64,000 nucleotides of DNA from Bacteroidota bacterium. GTDB lineage: Bacteria; Bacteroidota; Bacteroidia; Bacteroidales; JACABE01. Below the pieces are notes generated by a model that was given only the letters and a program-made list of their open reading frames with translations, was not told where the DNA came from and ran no database searches. Each line of letters starts with the position of its first letter. Within the stretch, counting starts at the first letter, position 1. The translations under genes and the position numbers were made by a program. Shown here in pieces: positions 51,534-58,607 of this stretch. Where the stretch lies: contig JAPLDQ010000020.1 of assembly GCA_026391675.1 (NCBI GenBank), positions 86,208 through 150,207 on the forward strand, in the 5' to 3' direction.

Positions 51534-53942
51534 ATGAAAAAACAATGGATTGCAATTCTATTTGCAATTTTCCTGCCATTTTTGGCGTGGAGTCAATTTG
51601 CTGTAACAGGGATTGTTACAGATTCTGTTAGTGGCGAAGCTTTGCCGGGAGCACATATTGTGCTGTCAAATAATTTCAGTGCTGTTGTAAGCGACAATAA
51701 TGGTCGTTTCTCGATTAGCGGAATTAAAAAAGGTGAATATCAGCTAACAACATCCTATCTTGGATATTTAGCGGATATCCGCACAATTATTGTAAATGAT
51801 AATTTAAATATCCGGATTCAACTGCATTACAGTCCGCTTATGCAGGATGAAATCATTATCAGATCGACAAGGGCAGGTGAAAAAACACCTGCAACTTTTC
51901 AGAATATTTCTAAAACTGAAATCGACAAAATCAATACAGGCGTTGATATTCCTTTTTTGCTGGATCAGACTCCATCCGTTGTTACGGGCTCAGATGCTGG
52001 AGCAGGTATCGGTTATACCAGTTTAAGAATCAGAGGTAGTGATTTAACCAGAACCAATGTAATGATTAATGGTATCCCTTTAAATGATGCAGAATCACAT
52101 TCGGTTTATTTTGTTGATATGCCCGATTTTGCTTCATCCATCGATAATCTGCAGATTCAACGTGGTGTAGGAACTTCTGTAAATGGTGCCGGAGCATTTG
52201 GAGCCAGTATTAACTTCCAGACTCAAAATCTGCATCAATCAGCATATGCTGAAATAAATAATGCTGTTGGTTCATTTAATTCTTTTAAACATACTGTTAG
52301 TTTTGGTAGTGGTTTGATTGATAATAAATGGACATTTGACGGCCGCTTATCAAAAATATCAAGTGATGGCTTTATTGACAGGGCTTCATCAGACTTGCGT
52401 TCCTATTATTTTTCCGGGGCCTATTACAGCAAAAAAACAATATTAAAATTCATTACTTTTTCAGGGAAAGAAATTACTTATCAGGCCTGGACCGGTATTC
52501 CTTCCAATATAATAGATACCAACAGAACTTATAATCCAATGGGTGAATATTATGATGCCAATGGAAACAAGAAATATTATAATAATCAGGTGGATGATTA
52601 TCAGCAAACACATTACCAGTTGCTGCTTTCGCATGAAATAAATAAAAGCTGGGGGATAAATGCAGCTTTGCACTATACCAAAGGTTATGGCTATTATGAA
52701 GAATATCAATCTCAGGATAAATACAGTAAATACGGACTGTCCAATGTATATACAACCCATGATACCATTACAAATACTGATTTAATCCGACGAAAGATAT
52801 TAGACAATGATTTTTATGGATATACTTTTGCGTTAACCTATGAAAATCATAAAAATATATCAGCTGTTATAGGAGGCGCCTGGAATCGTTATATTGGCGA
52901 GCATTTTGGAAATATTATCTGGATGCAGCAATATGGAAATAATCCTTTAAATTATGAGTGGTACAGAAACGAAGGATTTAAAAATGATTTCAATTTCTAT
53001 TCTAAGATTAATTATCAGATGAATAAAAACTGGTGTATTTATGCAGATCTACAATTGCGAACCATTTATTATAAAATTGCCGGAATTGATGATGATTTGT
53101 CTGTATTAAGTCAAATGCATGAATTTATCTTTTTCAATCCAAAGTTTGGAGCCTATTTGCAGTTGAATGAAAATAGTGATTTATACCTTTCATTTGCTAT
53201 TGCTAACAGGGAGCCAAGCCGCAGTAATTTTGTAGATGCAGACCCAAATAAACCTTTTCCTGTGCAAGAAACACTTCAAAACTTTGAATTAGGTTATAGT
53301 TTAAAGAAAAGTGACTTCTATTTTAAATCAAATCTGTTCTGGATGGATTATAAGAACCAGTTGGTTTTAACGGGTGAAATCAATGATGTTGGTGATCCAA
53401 TAATGGTTAATGTTCCTAAAAGTTATCGTTTAGGTATAGAAATCAGTGCAGGAGCAAAAATTCTTTCCAACTTAAAATGGGAAGCCAATCTTGCGTTAAG
53501 CAGGAATAAAATCATTGATTTTGCTGCATATGTTGATGATTGGGAAACTGGACTCCAGCGAAAAGAGTCACTTGGAACTACAAATTTGTCATTTTCACCT
53601 GAAATAATAGCCAATAATCAATTCTCCTATGAAATTTTTAAAGGCTTCTCAGCAAACTTAATCAGTAAATATGTTGGGAAACAATATGTAGACAATACTT
53701 CCAGTGAAAACCGTAAATTAAAACCCTATTTATTGCATAATTTAAGGTTTAACTATACCGTTAATACCAGATTTATCAGGCAAATTGAAAGCTTTTTTGT
53801 AATCAATAATCTTTTTGATGAGAAGTATGAAACCAATGCCTGGGTTTACCGTTATTATTACAATAATAAGGAAGAAATAATGGATGGTTATTTCCCTCAG
53901 GCAGGCAGAAATATAATGGTTGGAATAAATTTTAAATTTTAA
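51534..53942 (+). CDS. TonB-dependent outer-membrane receptor, probable thiamine-type importer
   Basis: The 802-residue protein has a signal peptide (about 1-20, ending WSQ). A carboxypeptidase-D-like regulatory domain (about 22-100) has VTGIVTDSVSGEALPGAHI. A plug domain (about 110-225) has LLDQTPSVV, LRIRGSDLTRTNVMINGIP and VQRGVGTSV-like IQRGVGTSVNG. A 22-strand-size barrel runs to the C-terminal Phe (VGINFKF). It lies directly behind the TPP riboswitch, so the ligand is most likely thiamine, TPP or a precursor. TPP-regulated outer-membrane receptors are known in Bacteroidetes. No inner-membrane thiamine transporter is nearby. Confidence 0.93.
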   Translation: MKKQWIAILFAIFLPFLAWSQFAVTGIVTDSVSGEALPGAHIVLSNNFSAVVSDNNGRFSISGIKKGEYQLTTSYLGYLADIRTIIVNDNLNIRIQLHYSPLMQDEIIIRSTRAGEKTPATFQNISKTEIDKINTGVDIPFLLDQTPSVVTGSDAGAGIGYTSLRIRGSDLTRTNVMINGIPLNDAESHSVYFVDMPDFASSIDNLQIQRGVGTSVNGAGAFGASINFQTQNLHQSAYAEINNAVGSFNSFKHTVSFGSGLIDNKWTFDGRLSKISSDGFIDRASSDLRSYYFSGAYYSKKTILKFITFSGKEITYQAWTGIPSNIIDTNRTYNPMGEYYDANGNKKYYNNQVDDYQQTHYQLLLSHEINKSWGINAALHYTKGYGYYEEYQSQDKYSKYGLSNVYTTHDTITNTDLIRRKILDNDFYGYTFALTYENHKNISAVIGGAWNRYIGEHFGNIIWMQQYGNNPLNYEWYRNEGFKNDFNFYSKINYQMNKNWCIYADLQLRTIYYKIAGIDDDLSVLSQMHEFIFFNPKFGAYLQLNENSDLYLSFAIANREPSRSNFVDADPNKPFPVQETLQNFELGYSLKKSDFYFKSNLFWMDYKNQLVLTGEINDVGDPIMVNVPKSYRLGIEISAGAKILSNLKWEANLALSRNKIIDFAAYVDDWETGLQRKESLGTTNLSFSPEIIANNQFSYEIFKGFSANLISKYVGKQYVDNTSSENRKLKPYLLHNLRFNYTVNTRFIRQIESFFVINNLFDEKYETNAWVYRYYYNNKEEIMDGYFPQAGRNIMVGINFKF

Positions 53943-53987
53943 CAACTTTTAACTGTAAAAAAAATGTACATGGTATTAAAAAATATG

Positions 53988-53995
53988 TAATTTTG
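53988..53995 (+). promoter_or_regulatory. Candidate -7 element (TAATTTTG) for the Lys-rich protein gene
   Basis: An exact TAnnTTTG match 44 bp before the ATG at 54040. Confidence 0.55.
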
Positions 53996-54039
53996 CATTA
54001 CAAAAATTAACTGATTAATTAATCTTTAAAAAATTTAAA

Positions 54040-54261
54040 ATGAAAAAAGTATTTGTATTTGCAACAGCTCTTGCTTTAGTATGTGGTTTATCTTTCGCTC
54101 AAGCTCCTAAAACAGAAGTAAAAAAAGAAGCTAAAAAAACAGAAGTAAAAAAAGAAGCTAAAGAAGTTAAAACTGAAGCTAAAGAAGTAAAAAAAGATGC
54201 TCCTAAAAAAGCAAAAGCTAAAAAAGCTGAAGTAAAAAAAGAAGAAGTTAAAGCAAAATAA
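54040..54261 (+). CDS. Small exported Lys/Ala/Glu-rich protein
   Basis: The 73-residue protein has a clean signal peptide (MKKVFVFATALALVCGLSFA, residues 1-20). The mature part is almost only K, E, A, V, T and P, built from loose repeats of 5-6 residues such as KTEVKKEAK, KEVKTEAK and KEVKKDAPKK. It should be very basic and extended or helical. It resembles histone-H1-like tails but is exported. It has its own promoter and terminator, so it is probably a real, well-expressed gene. The function is unknown. Confidence 0.8.
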   Translation: MKKVFVFATALALVCGLSFAQAPKTEVKKEAKKTEVKKEAKEVKTEAKEVKKDAPKKAKAKKAEVKKEEVKAK

Positions 54262-54278
54262 TTTTTTCTACAACGTTT

Positions 54279-54318
54279 AAAAAAGGTTGAATCATTATTT
54301 GATTCAGCCTTTTTTTTG
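54279..54318 (+). terminator. Terminator of the Lys-rich protein gene
   Basis: AAAAAAGGTTGAATCA pairs with TGATTCAGCCTTTTTTTT with one small mismatch around a short loop; a U-tract follows. Confidence 0.9.
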
Positions 54319-54350
54319 TACTTATATTTAGATTTTATTAAAATTTTATG

Positions 54351-54358
54351 TAGGTTTG
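54351..54358 (+). promoter_or_regulatory. Candidate -7 element (TAGGTTTG) for the aconitase-type gene
   Basis: An exact TAnnTTTG match 54 bp before the ATG at 54413. Confidence 0.45.
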
Positions 54359-54412
54359 CAACAAATACAGTCTGTTGGATTAATTTTATAAATCACAATA
54401 AATAAATACGTT

Positions 54413-56188
54413 ATGGCAGGAAAAACATTTGCTGAAAAAATATTTGATGCATCAAAAGGTAGCATCGTGTTTAAGAAACCTGATATTGTCTTAACCCATG
54501 ACAATACATCAAGTATTGAAAAAACATTTATAAAAATGGGTGGAACTAAAGTTTTTGACCCTGATCAATTATTAATAGTATTAGATCATAATGCGCCGCC
54601 TACAGACGCAAAGCTAGCTAACGATTATCAAAGAATCCGTGATTTTGCTGCTGAACAGGGAATTAAAAAATTCCACGATGTTGGACAGGGCATTTGTCAT
54701 CAGATTATGTCAGAATATGCCAGACCTAAAATGCTGATTGTAGGCAGCGACAGTCATAGCTGTACTGCAGGTGCATTTAATGCTTATGCAGCAGGAATAG
54801 ACCGAACAGAATCTGCCGGATTGTGGAAACAGGGCGAAACCTGGTTCAGGGTTCCTGAAACCATTAAAATTAAGCTTAACGGTAAATTACCCAAAGGCGT
54901 TTATGCTAAAGACTTGTCGTTATGGATTATTGGTATGATCGGTTCAAGCGGAGCTGATTATATGTCGATAGAATATCATGGTAAAGGTGTTAAAACCCTT
55001 AGTATTTCTGATAGAATGACACTTTGTAATCTGGCTTCAGAAATGGGTGCCAAAAATGCTGTTTTTCCTGCAGATGAAGTGCTTGAAAAACATCTGGGAA
55101 CAAAAACTGACGGTATATGGGCTGATGCTGATGCTGTTTATTTGAAGGAAATTAATATCAATTTAAACGAAATATTTCCGGTTGTTGCGGCACCACATCA
55201 CGTTGATAATGTAAAAGCTGTTGCTGAAGTACAGGGAACAAAAATACAGCAAGCCCTTATCGGAACCTGTACCAATGGTCGTTTGGAGGATTTACGTGAA
55301 GCAGCTGAAATACTTAAAGGTAAACAATTGCCTTATGGTTTTCAACTCCTGGTAATACCCGCATCAAAAGCTATTTATATGCAGGCTATGAAAGAAGGCC
55401 TGATTGAAATATTTATGAATGCTGGTGCCAATGTACTGGCCACTTCCTGCGGGCCATGCTTAGGTACCGGACAAGGTATTCCTGCTGATGATACCACGGT
55501 TATCTCAACAGCCAACCGTAATTTTAAAGGAAGAATGGGTAATCCGAAAGCGAATATATATCTGGCTTCACCTGCTACAGTTGCCTATTCTGCATTAAAG
55601 GGTGAAATTACAGATCCCCGCGGTATAATAAGCAACGATAAATTTCCCTATAAAGCTGAACAAAGCAAAACCGTTGAAGTAAAAGCGGGCGAAAACCGTT
55701 ACGAAAAAACAGTCTGGAATTATGCAGATGTTGATAACCTGAATACTGATCAGATGTTTGCCGGTAATTTAACTTATCAGATAGCAAGTTCAGAAGGGGA
55801 TAAGATTATGCCTTACTTATTCAAAGGTTTTGACGATACATTTGCTGATAGGGTACAAACCAATGATATCGTTATTGCCGGTGCTAATTTTGGATGTGGT
55901 AGTTCACGCGAACATCCTGCTGTAGGTTTGGCTTATGCCAATGTAAAAGCTGTCATCTGTAAATCTGTAAACCGTATTTTCTACCGTTCATCTGTTAATC
56001 AGGGCTTACCTATTATAGTTTTGCCTGAAGTGGTTGATGCCTATAAACAAGGTGATGATGTTATACTCGATTTTGTAAAAGGTGAAGTAAAAGTAGGAGA
56101 TAAGATTTTTAAATTTGCCCCTTTACCTGAAAAACTTGTAGGAGTATTTAATGCCAAGGGTTTGGTGAATTATATCAAGAATTCTTAA
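54413..56188 (+). CDS. Fused large/small-subunit aconitase-superfamily hydro-lyase (homoaconitase / isopropylmalate dehydratase type)
   Basis: The 591-residue protein joins a LeuC-like large part (about 1-400) to a LeuD-like small part (about 460-591). The [4Fe-4S] cysteines are C286 (GTCTNGR), C346 and C349 (TSCGPCLGTG). The substrate loop VGSDSHSCTAGAF is intact. The small part has the swivel-domain motif NFGCGSSREHPAVGL. Classical aconitases are about 750-900 residues with the domains in the same order, and most LeuC/LeuD are separate. The 590-residue fused form is known in this superfamily, but its substrate differs between members. No leu or lys genes are near, so citrate, homocitrate and isopropylmalate all remain possible. 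Confidence 0.82.
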   Translation: MAGKTFAEKIFDASKGSIVFKKPDIVLTHDNTSSIEKTFIKMGGTKVFDPDQLLIVLDHNAPPTDAKLANDYQRIRDFAAEQGIKKFHDVGQGICHQIMSEYARPKMLIVGSDSHSCTAGAFNAYAAGIDRTESAGLWKQGETWFRVPETIKIKLNGKLPKGVYAKDLSLWIIGMIGSSGADYMSIEYHGKGVKTLSISDRMTLCNLASEMGAKNAVFPADEVLEKHLGTKTDGIWADADAVYLKEININLNEIFPVVAAPHHVDNVKAVAEVQGTKIQQALIGTCTNGRLEDLREAAEILKGKQLPYGFQLLVIPASKAIYMQAMKEGLIEIFMNAGANVLATSCGPCLGTGQGIPADDTTVISTANRNFKGRMGNPKANIYLASPATVAYSALKGEITDPRGIISNDKFPYKAEQSKTVEVKAGENRYEKTVWNYADVDNLNTDQMFAGNLTYQIASSEGDKIMPYLFKGFDDTFADRVQTNDIVIAGANFGCGSSREHPAVGLAYANVKAVICKSVNRIFYRSSVNQGLPIIVLPEVVDAYKQGDDVILDFVKGEVKVGDKIFKFAPLPEKLVGVFNAKGLVNYIKNS

Positions 56189-56193
56189 TAATT

Positions 56194-56225
56194 GGGTTAT
56201 TGGGTTAATAAGTTATTAAGTTAAT
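56194..56225. repeat. 8-bp-period repeat, four units
   Basis: GGGTTATT, GGGTTAAT, AAGTTATT and AAGTTAAT follow in register, just after the hydro-lyase stop. This is the same 8-bp style as at 1685-1716. Confidence 0.8.
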
Positions 56226-56228
56226 ATA

Positions 56229-56272
56229 ATAACTGCCGCTATCAGGGTATTTCCTTCTGGCGGCTTTTTTTT
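56229..56272 (+). terminator. Terminator of the hydro-lyase gene
   Basis: GCCGC and GCGGC pair around a roughly 20-nt loop, followed by TTTTTTTT. Confidence 0.75.
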
Positions 56273-56304
56273 GCCAATTATTAACAGAATCAATTTTTAT
56301 TTAT

Positions 56305-56312
56305 TAATTTTG
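56305..56312 (+). promoter_or_regulatory. Candidate -7 element (TAATTTTG) for the membrane protein gene
   Basis: An exact TAnnTTTG match 23 bp before the ATG at 56336. Confidence 0.5.
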
Positions 56313-56335
56313 ATAGCAATCTAACCATCAAAAAC

Positions 56336-56959
56336 ATGAACAATTCAAAAAAACAATATTTCTGGGCGATCTTATTATTCGGAACTCTCATAGGAATAAA
56401 TGAATCATTGATTGGAAGCCTTGATATACATAATAAATCAGTGATATTAAGTACTATTACTATAGCATTACTGGCTTTTGCCCGTTATCATTTTCCAAAA
56501 GCTGCTTCCTCAATATTGATTATTGCCATTGCAGTATTATTTAAGATGAACAATACAGGTATTTATTTCTGTAAACCATTAATGGTAATAATGCTTGGCT
56601 TGAGTTTTGAGTTGTTTGCTTCAATATTGGTAAAGAAAGGAAAGTTAAGCCTGTTGTCTTTTGCATTAACTTCAGCATTTACAGCTATTCTTGCTTTTAG
56701 TGTTTTTGCTGTTTTTGAAACCTTTATCATGAAAAGTGATATCTGGAATATTAACAGGTTCAATACTTATGTTTTTATTAAAGCTCCGATAACTGCTGTT
56801 ACAACTGCTCTTTTAAGTATTGCAGGTATTTATGGATTCAAAAAATGGAAAATAAATGCTTTTCAGCAATTCTTTAATAAACCTGTTTTAGCCCAGTTTT
56901 TATTGGGTTTTGGTATTTTGTTGATTTGGGCTGCCAGTTGTATCGCTTTTCAGAACTAG
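56336..56959 (+). CDS. Unknown six-helix membrane protein
   Basis: The 207-residue protein has about six membrane helices with short basic loops (ARYHFPKA, VKKGKLS, GFKKWKIN). The first helix holds GTLIGINESLIG, which recalls the substrate-specificity (S) components of ECF vitamin transporters, but the family AxxxA motif is not clear. No ATPase partner is near. It is convergent with the fucosidase gene 10 bp away. Confidence 0.6.
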   Translation: MNNSKKQYFWAILLFGTLIGINESLIGSLDIHNKSVILSTITIALLAFARYHFPKAASSILIIAIAVLFKMNNTGIYFCKPLMVIMLGLSFELFASILVKKGKLSLLSFALTSAFTAILAFSVFAVFETFIMKSDIWNINRFNTYVFIKAPITAVTTALLSIAGIYGFKKWKINAFQQFFNKPVLAQFLLGFGILLIWAASCIAFQN

Positions 56960-56969
56960 GTTCTGAAAT

Positions 56970-58415
56970 TTAATAAATACAAATATTTGATATCACCGGA
57001 CAGGCTTTGGCATCCAAAATCAATATTCTTATTTTATCAGTTTTAACTGGCTTGATTCTTAATATACGTTTGTAACCAATTGTGGTTGCTTCCGCAATTG
57101 TTTGCCATTTATTATCAGTCCAGGCTTCTGCTTTAAATGACTTAATCCTTTGCCCTAATTTGATATATTCCTGCAATACAATATATTTTACAACATAAGC
57201 TTGTTTCAGATTAATTTCTATTTGCGCTGATTTTACATTATCATTACAAGCCCAATAGGTTGCCGGATTATTATCCACCATATTTTTAGGAGCATATTTA
57301 ATATCATTTCCCCTGTAACTGCTTGCTTTTACAGCTGCATTTAATGCCAGATTGGTTTTAAATTCAGTATCCAGTATTTTTCTGAAACCTATCAGTGATT
57401 TTACATCATTTTCATGAATAAGTCCCCGGCGGTCAGGGGGTAAATTAAGCAGTAGCGTTGAACCTCTTCCAACAGATGTCAGATAAATCTCAAATAATTG
57501 TTCAGGCGATTTAACCAGGGAATCTTCTTCCTTGTGATAAAACCAGCCCGGTCTTATGGAAACATCAGTTTCTGCAGGTATCCATTTGGTCCCATCCTCT
57601 GAACCTGAATTTAGCAAATCCTGAACTCCGGGTTTTCCTGCATATATTGAATCGGCATTAATAATATGCCAGTTCGTTTCTCCGGCAACACCACTTTCAT
57701 TTCCAACCCAACGGACACCCGGGCCCGCATCACTAAAAAAAATAGTTTTGGGTTGTAATTTTTGCACCATTTTTATAGTTCCCGGCCAATCATAATAGGT
57801 TGCTCCGTTTATTCTGCGTTTTTCATTGGCACCTCCGTAATAACCGTCGCCACCATTGGCACCATCAAACCAGACTTCGAAAAAAGGACCATAGTTAGTA
57901 ATCAGTTCTTTTAACTGATTACGGTAATATTCAATATATGCCGGAGTTCCGTATACAGCAGAGTTTCTGTCCCATGGAGAAAGGTAAACTCCGAATTTCA
58001 ATCCTTTTACTTTACAGGCATCTGACAATTCTTTTACAATATTTCCTTTCCCATTTTTATATGCTGAGTTTCTTACGGAATGCTCAGTGTATTTCGAAGG
58101 CCATAAACAAAAACCGTCATGGTGCTTGCATGTTAATATCATTCCTTTAAAACCTGCCTCTTTAACAACTTTAGTCCATTGATTTACATCAGTTTGTGAT
58201 GGATTAAACAAGGCATTGTTTTCATCGCCATAACCCCATTCTTTTCCTGTAAAAGTATTGATGGTGAAATGAATAAACACATTCATTTCCATCTGATGCC
58301 AGGTCATTTGGTAATCGGTTGGTGTTGGCAAAACAGGAGCAGGAGGTTTAGTAGTTTGCTGTGAATAAGTTGTCAGGCTAAGACTTAATAAAAAGATGGG
58401 AATTATTTTTCTCAT
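56970..58415 (-). CDS. Alpha-L-fucosidase (GH29) with C-terminal F5/8C carbohydrate-binding domain
   Basis: The 481-residue exported protein has a signal peptide (about 1-18). The GH29 barrel has FIHFTINTFTGKEWGYG, ILTCKHHDGFCLWPS (the family HHDGF) and the nucleophile D184 in EVWFDGANGG. The about 130 C-terminal residues are a discoidin/F5-8C domain (NMVDNNPATYWACND, VVLQEYI-like IVLQEYIKLGQRI, RILILDA). It releases fucose from glycans. There is no T9SS domain, so it is likely periplasmic. It is not in a polysaccharide utilisation locus. Confidence 0.94.
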   Translation of the reverse strand: MRKIIPIFLLSLSLTTYSQQTTKPPAPVLPTPTDYQMTWHQMEMNVFIHFTINTFTGKEWGYGDENNALFNPSQTDVNQWTKVVKEAGFKGMILTCKHHDGFCLWPSKYTEHSVRNSAYKNGKGNIVKELSDACKVKGLKFGVYLSPWDRNSAVYGTPAYIEYYRNQLKELITNYGPFFEVWFDGANGGDGYYGGANEKRRINGATYYDWPGTIKMVQKLQPKTIFFSDAGPGVRWVGNESGVAGETNWHIINADSIYAGKPGVQDLLNSGSEDGTKWIPAETDVSIRPGWFYHKEEDSLVKSPEQLFEIYLTSVGRGSTLLLNLPPDRRGLIHENDVKSLIGFRKILDTEFKTNLALNAAVKASSYRGNDIKYAPKNMVDNNPATYWACNDNVKSAQIEINLKQAYVVKYIVLQEYIKLGQRIKSFKAEAWTDNKWQTIAEATTIGYKRILRIKPVKTDKIRILILDAKACPVISNICIY

Positions 58416-58591
58416 GATTTTACAGGATTAATTGATTAAATTTTAATATTGTAAAATTAATTTTTTTTGAAACATAATTAATAATAAATGATGAATGATA
58501 AATATTGAATTATGAGTTTATGTAATATTATGTTCATTTATCTTTCTGATATAAGTAAAAAATTCTTATATTTTTACTACTTTTACAACCT

Positions 58592-58599
58592 TAAATTTG
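58592..58599 (+). promoter_or_regulatory. -7 element (TAAATTTG) of uvrA; decides the start codon
   Basis: TAAATTTG ends 8 bp before ATG 58608. The expected transcription start is therefore within a few bases of the ATG, giving an almost leaderless mRNA. A longer frame from 58512 would read through this promoter and is rejected. Confidence 0.6.
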
Positions 58600-58607
58600 C
58601 TAAACTA

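Noticed and set aside
54413..56188. Separate leuC and leuD genes
   Set aside because: One uninterrupted frame links both parts; there is no stop or frameshift between them.
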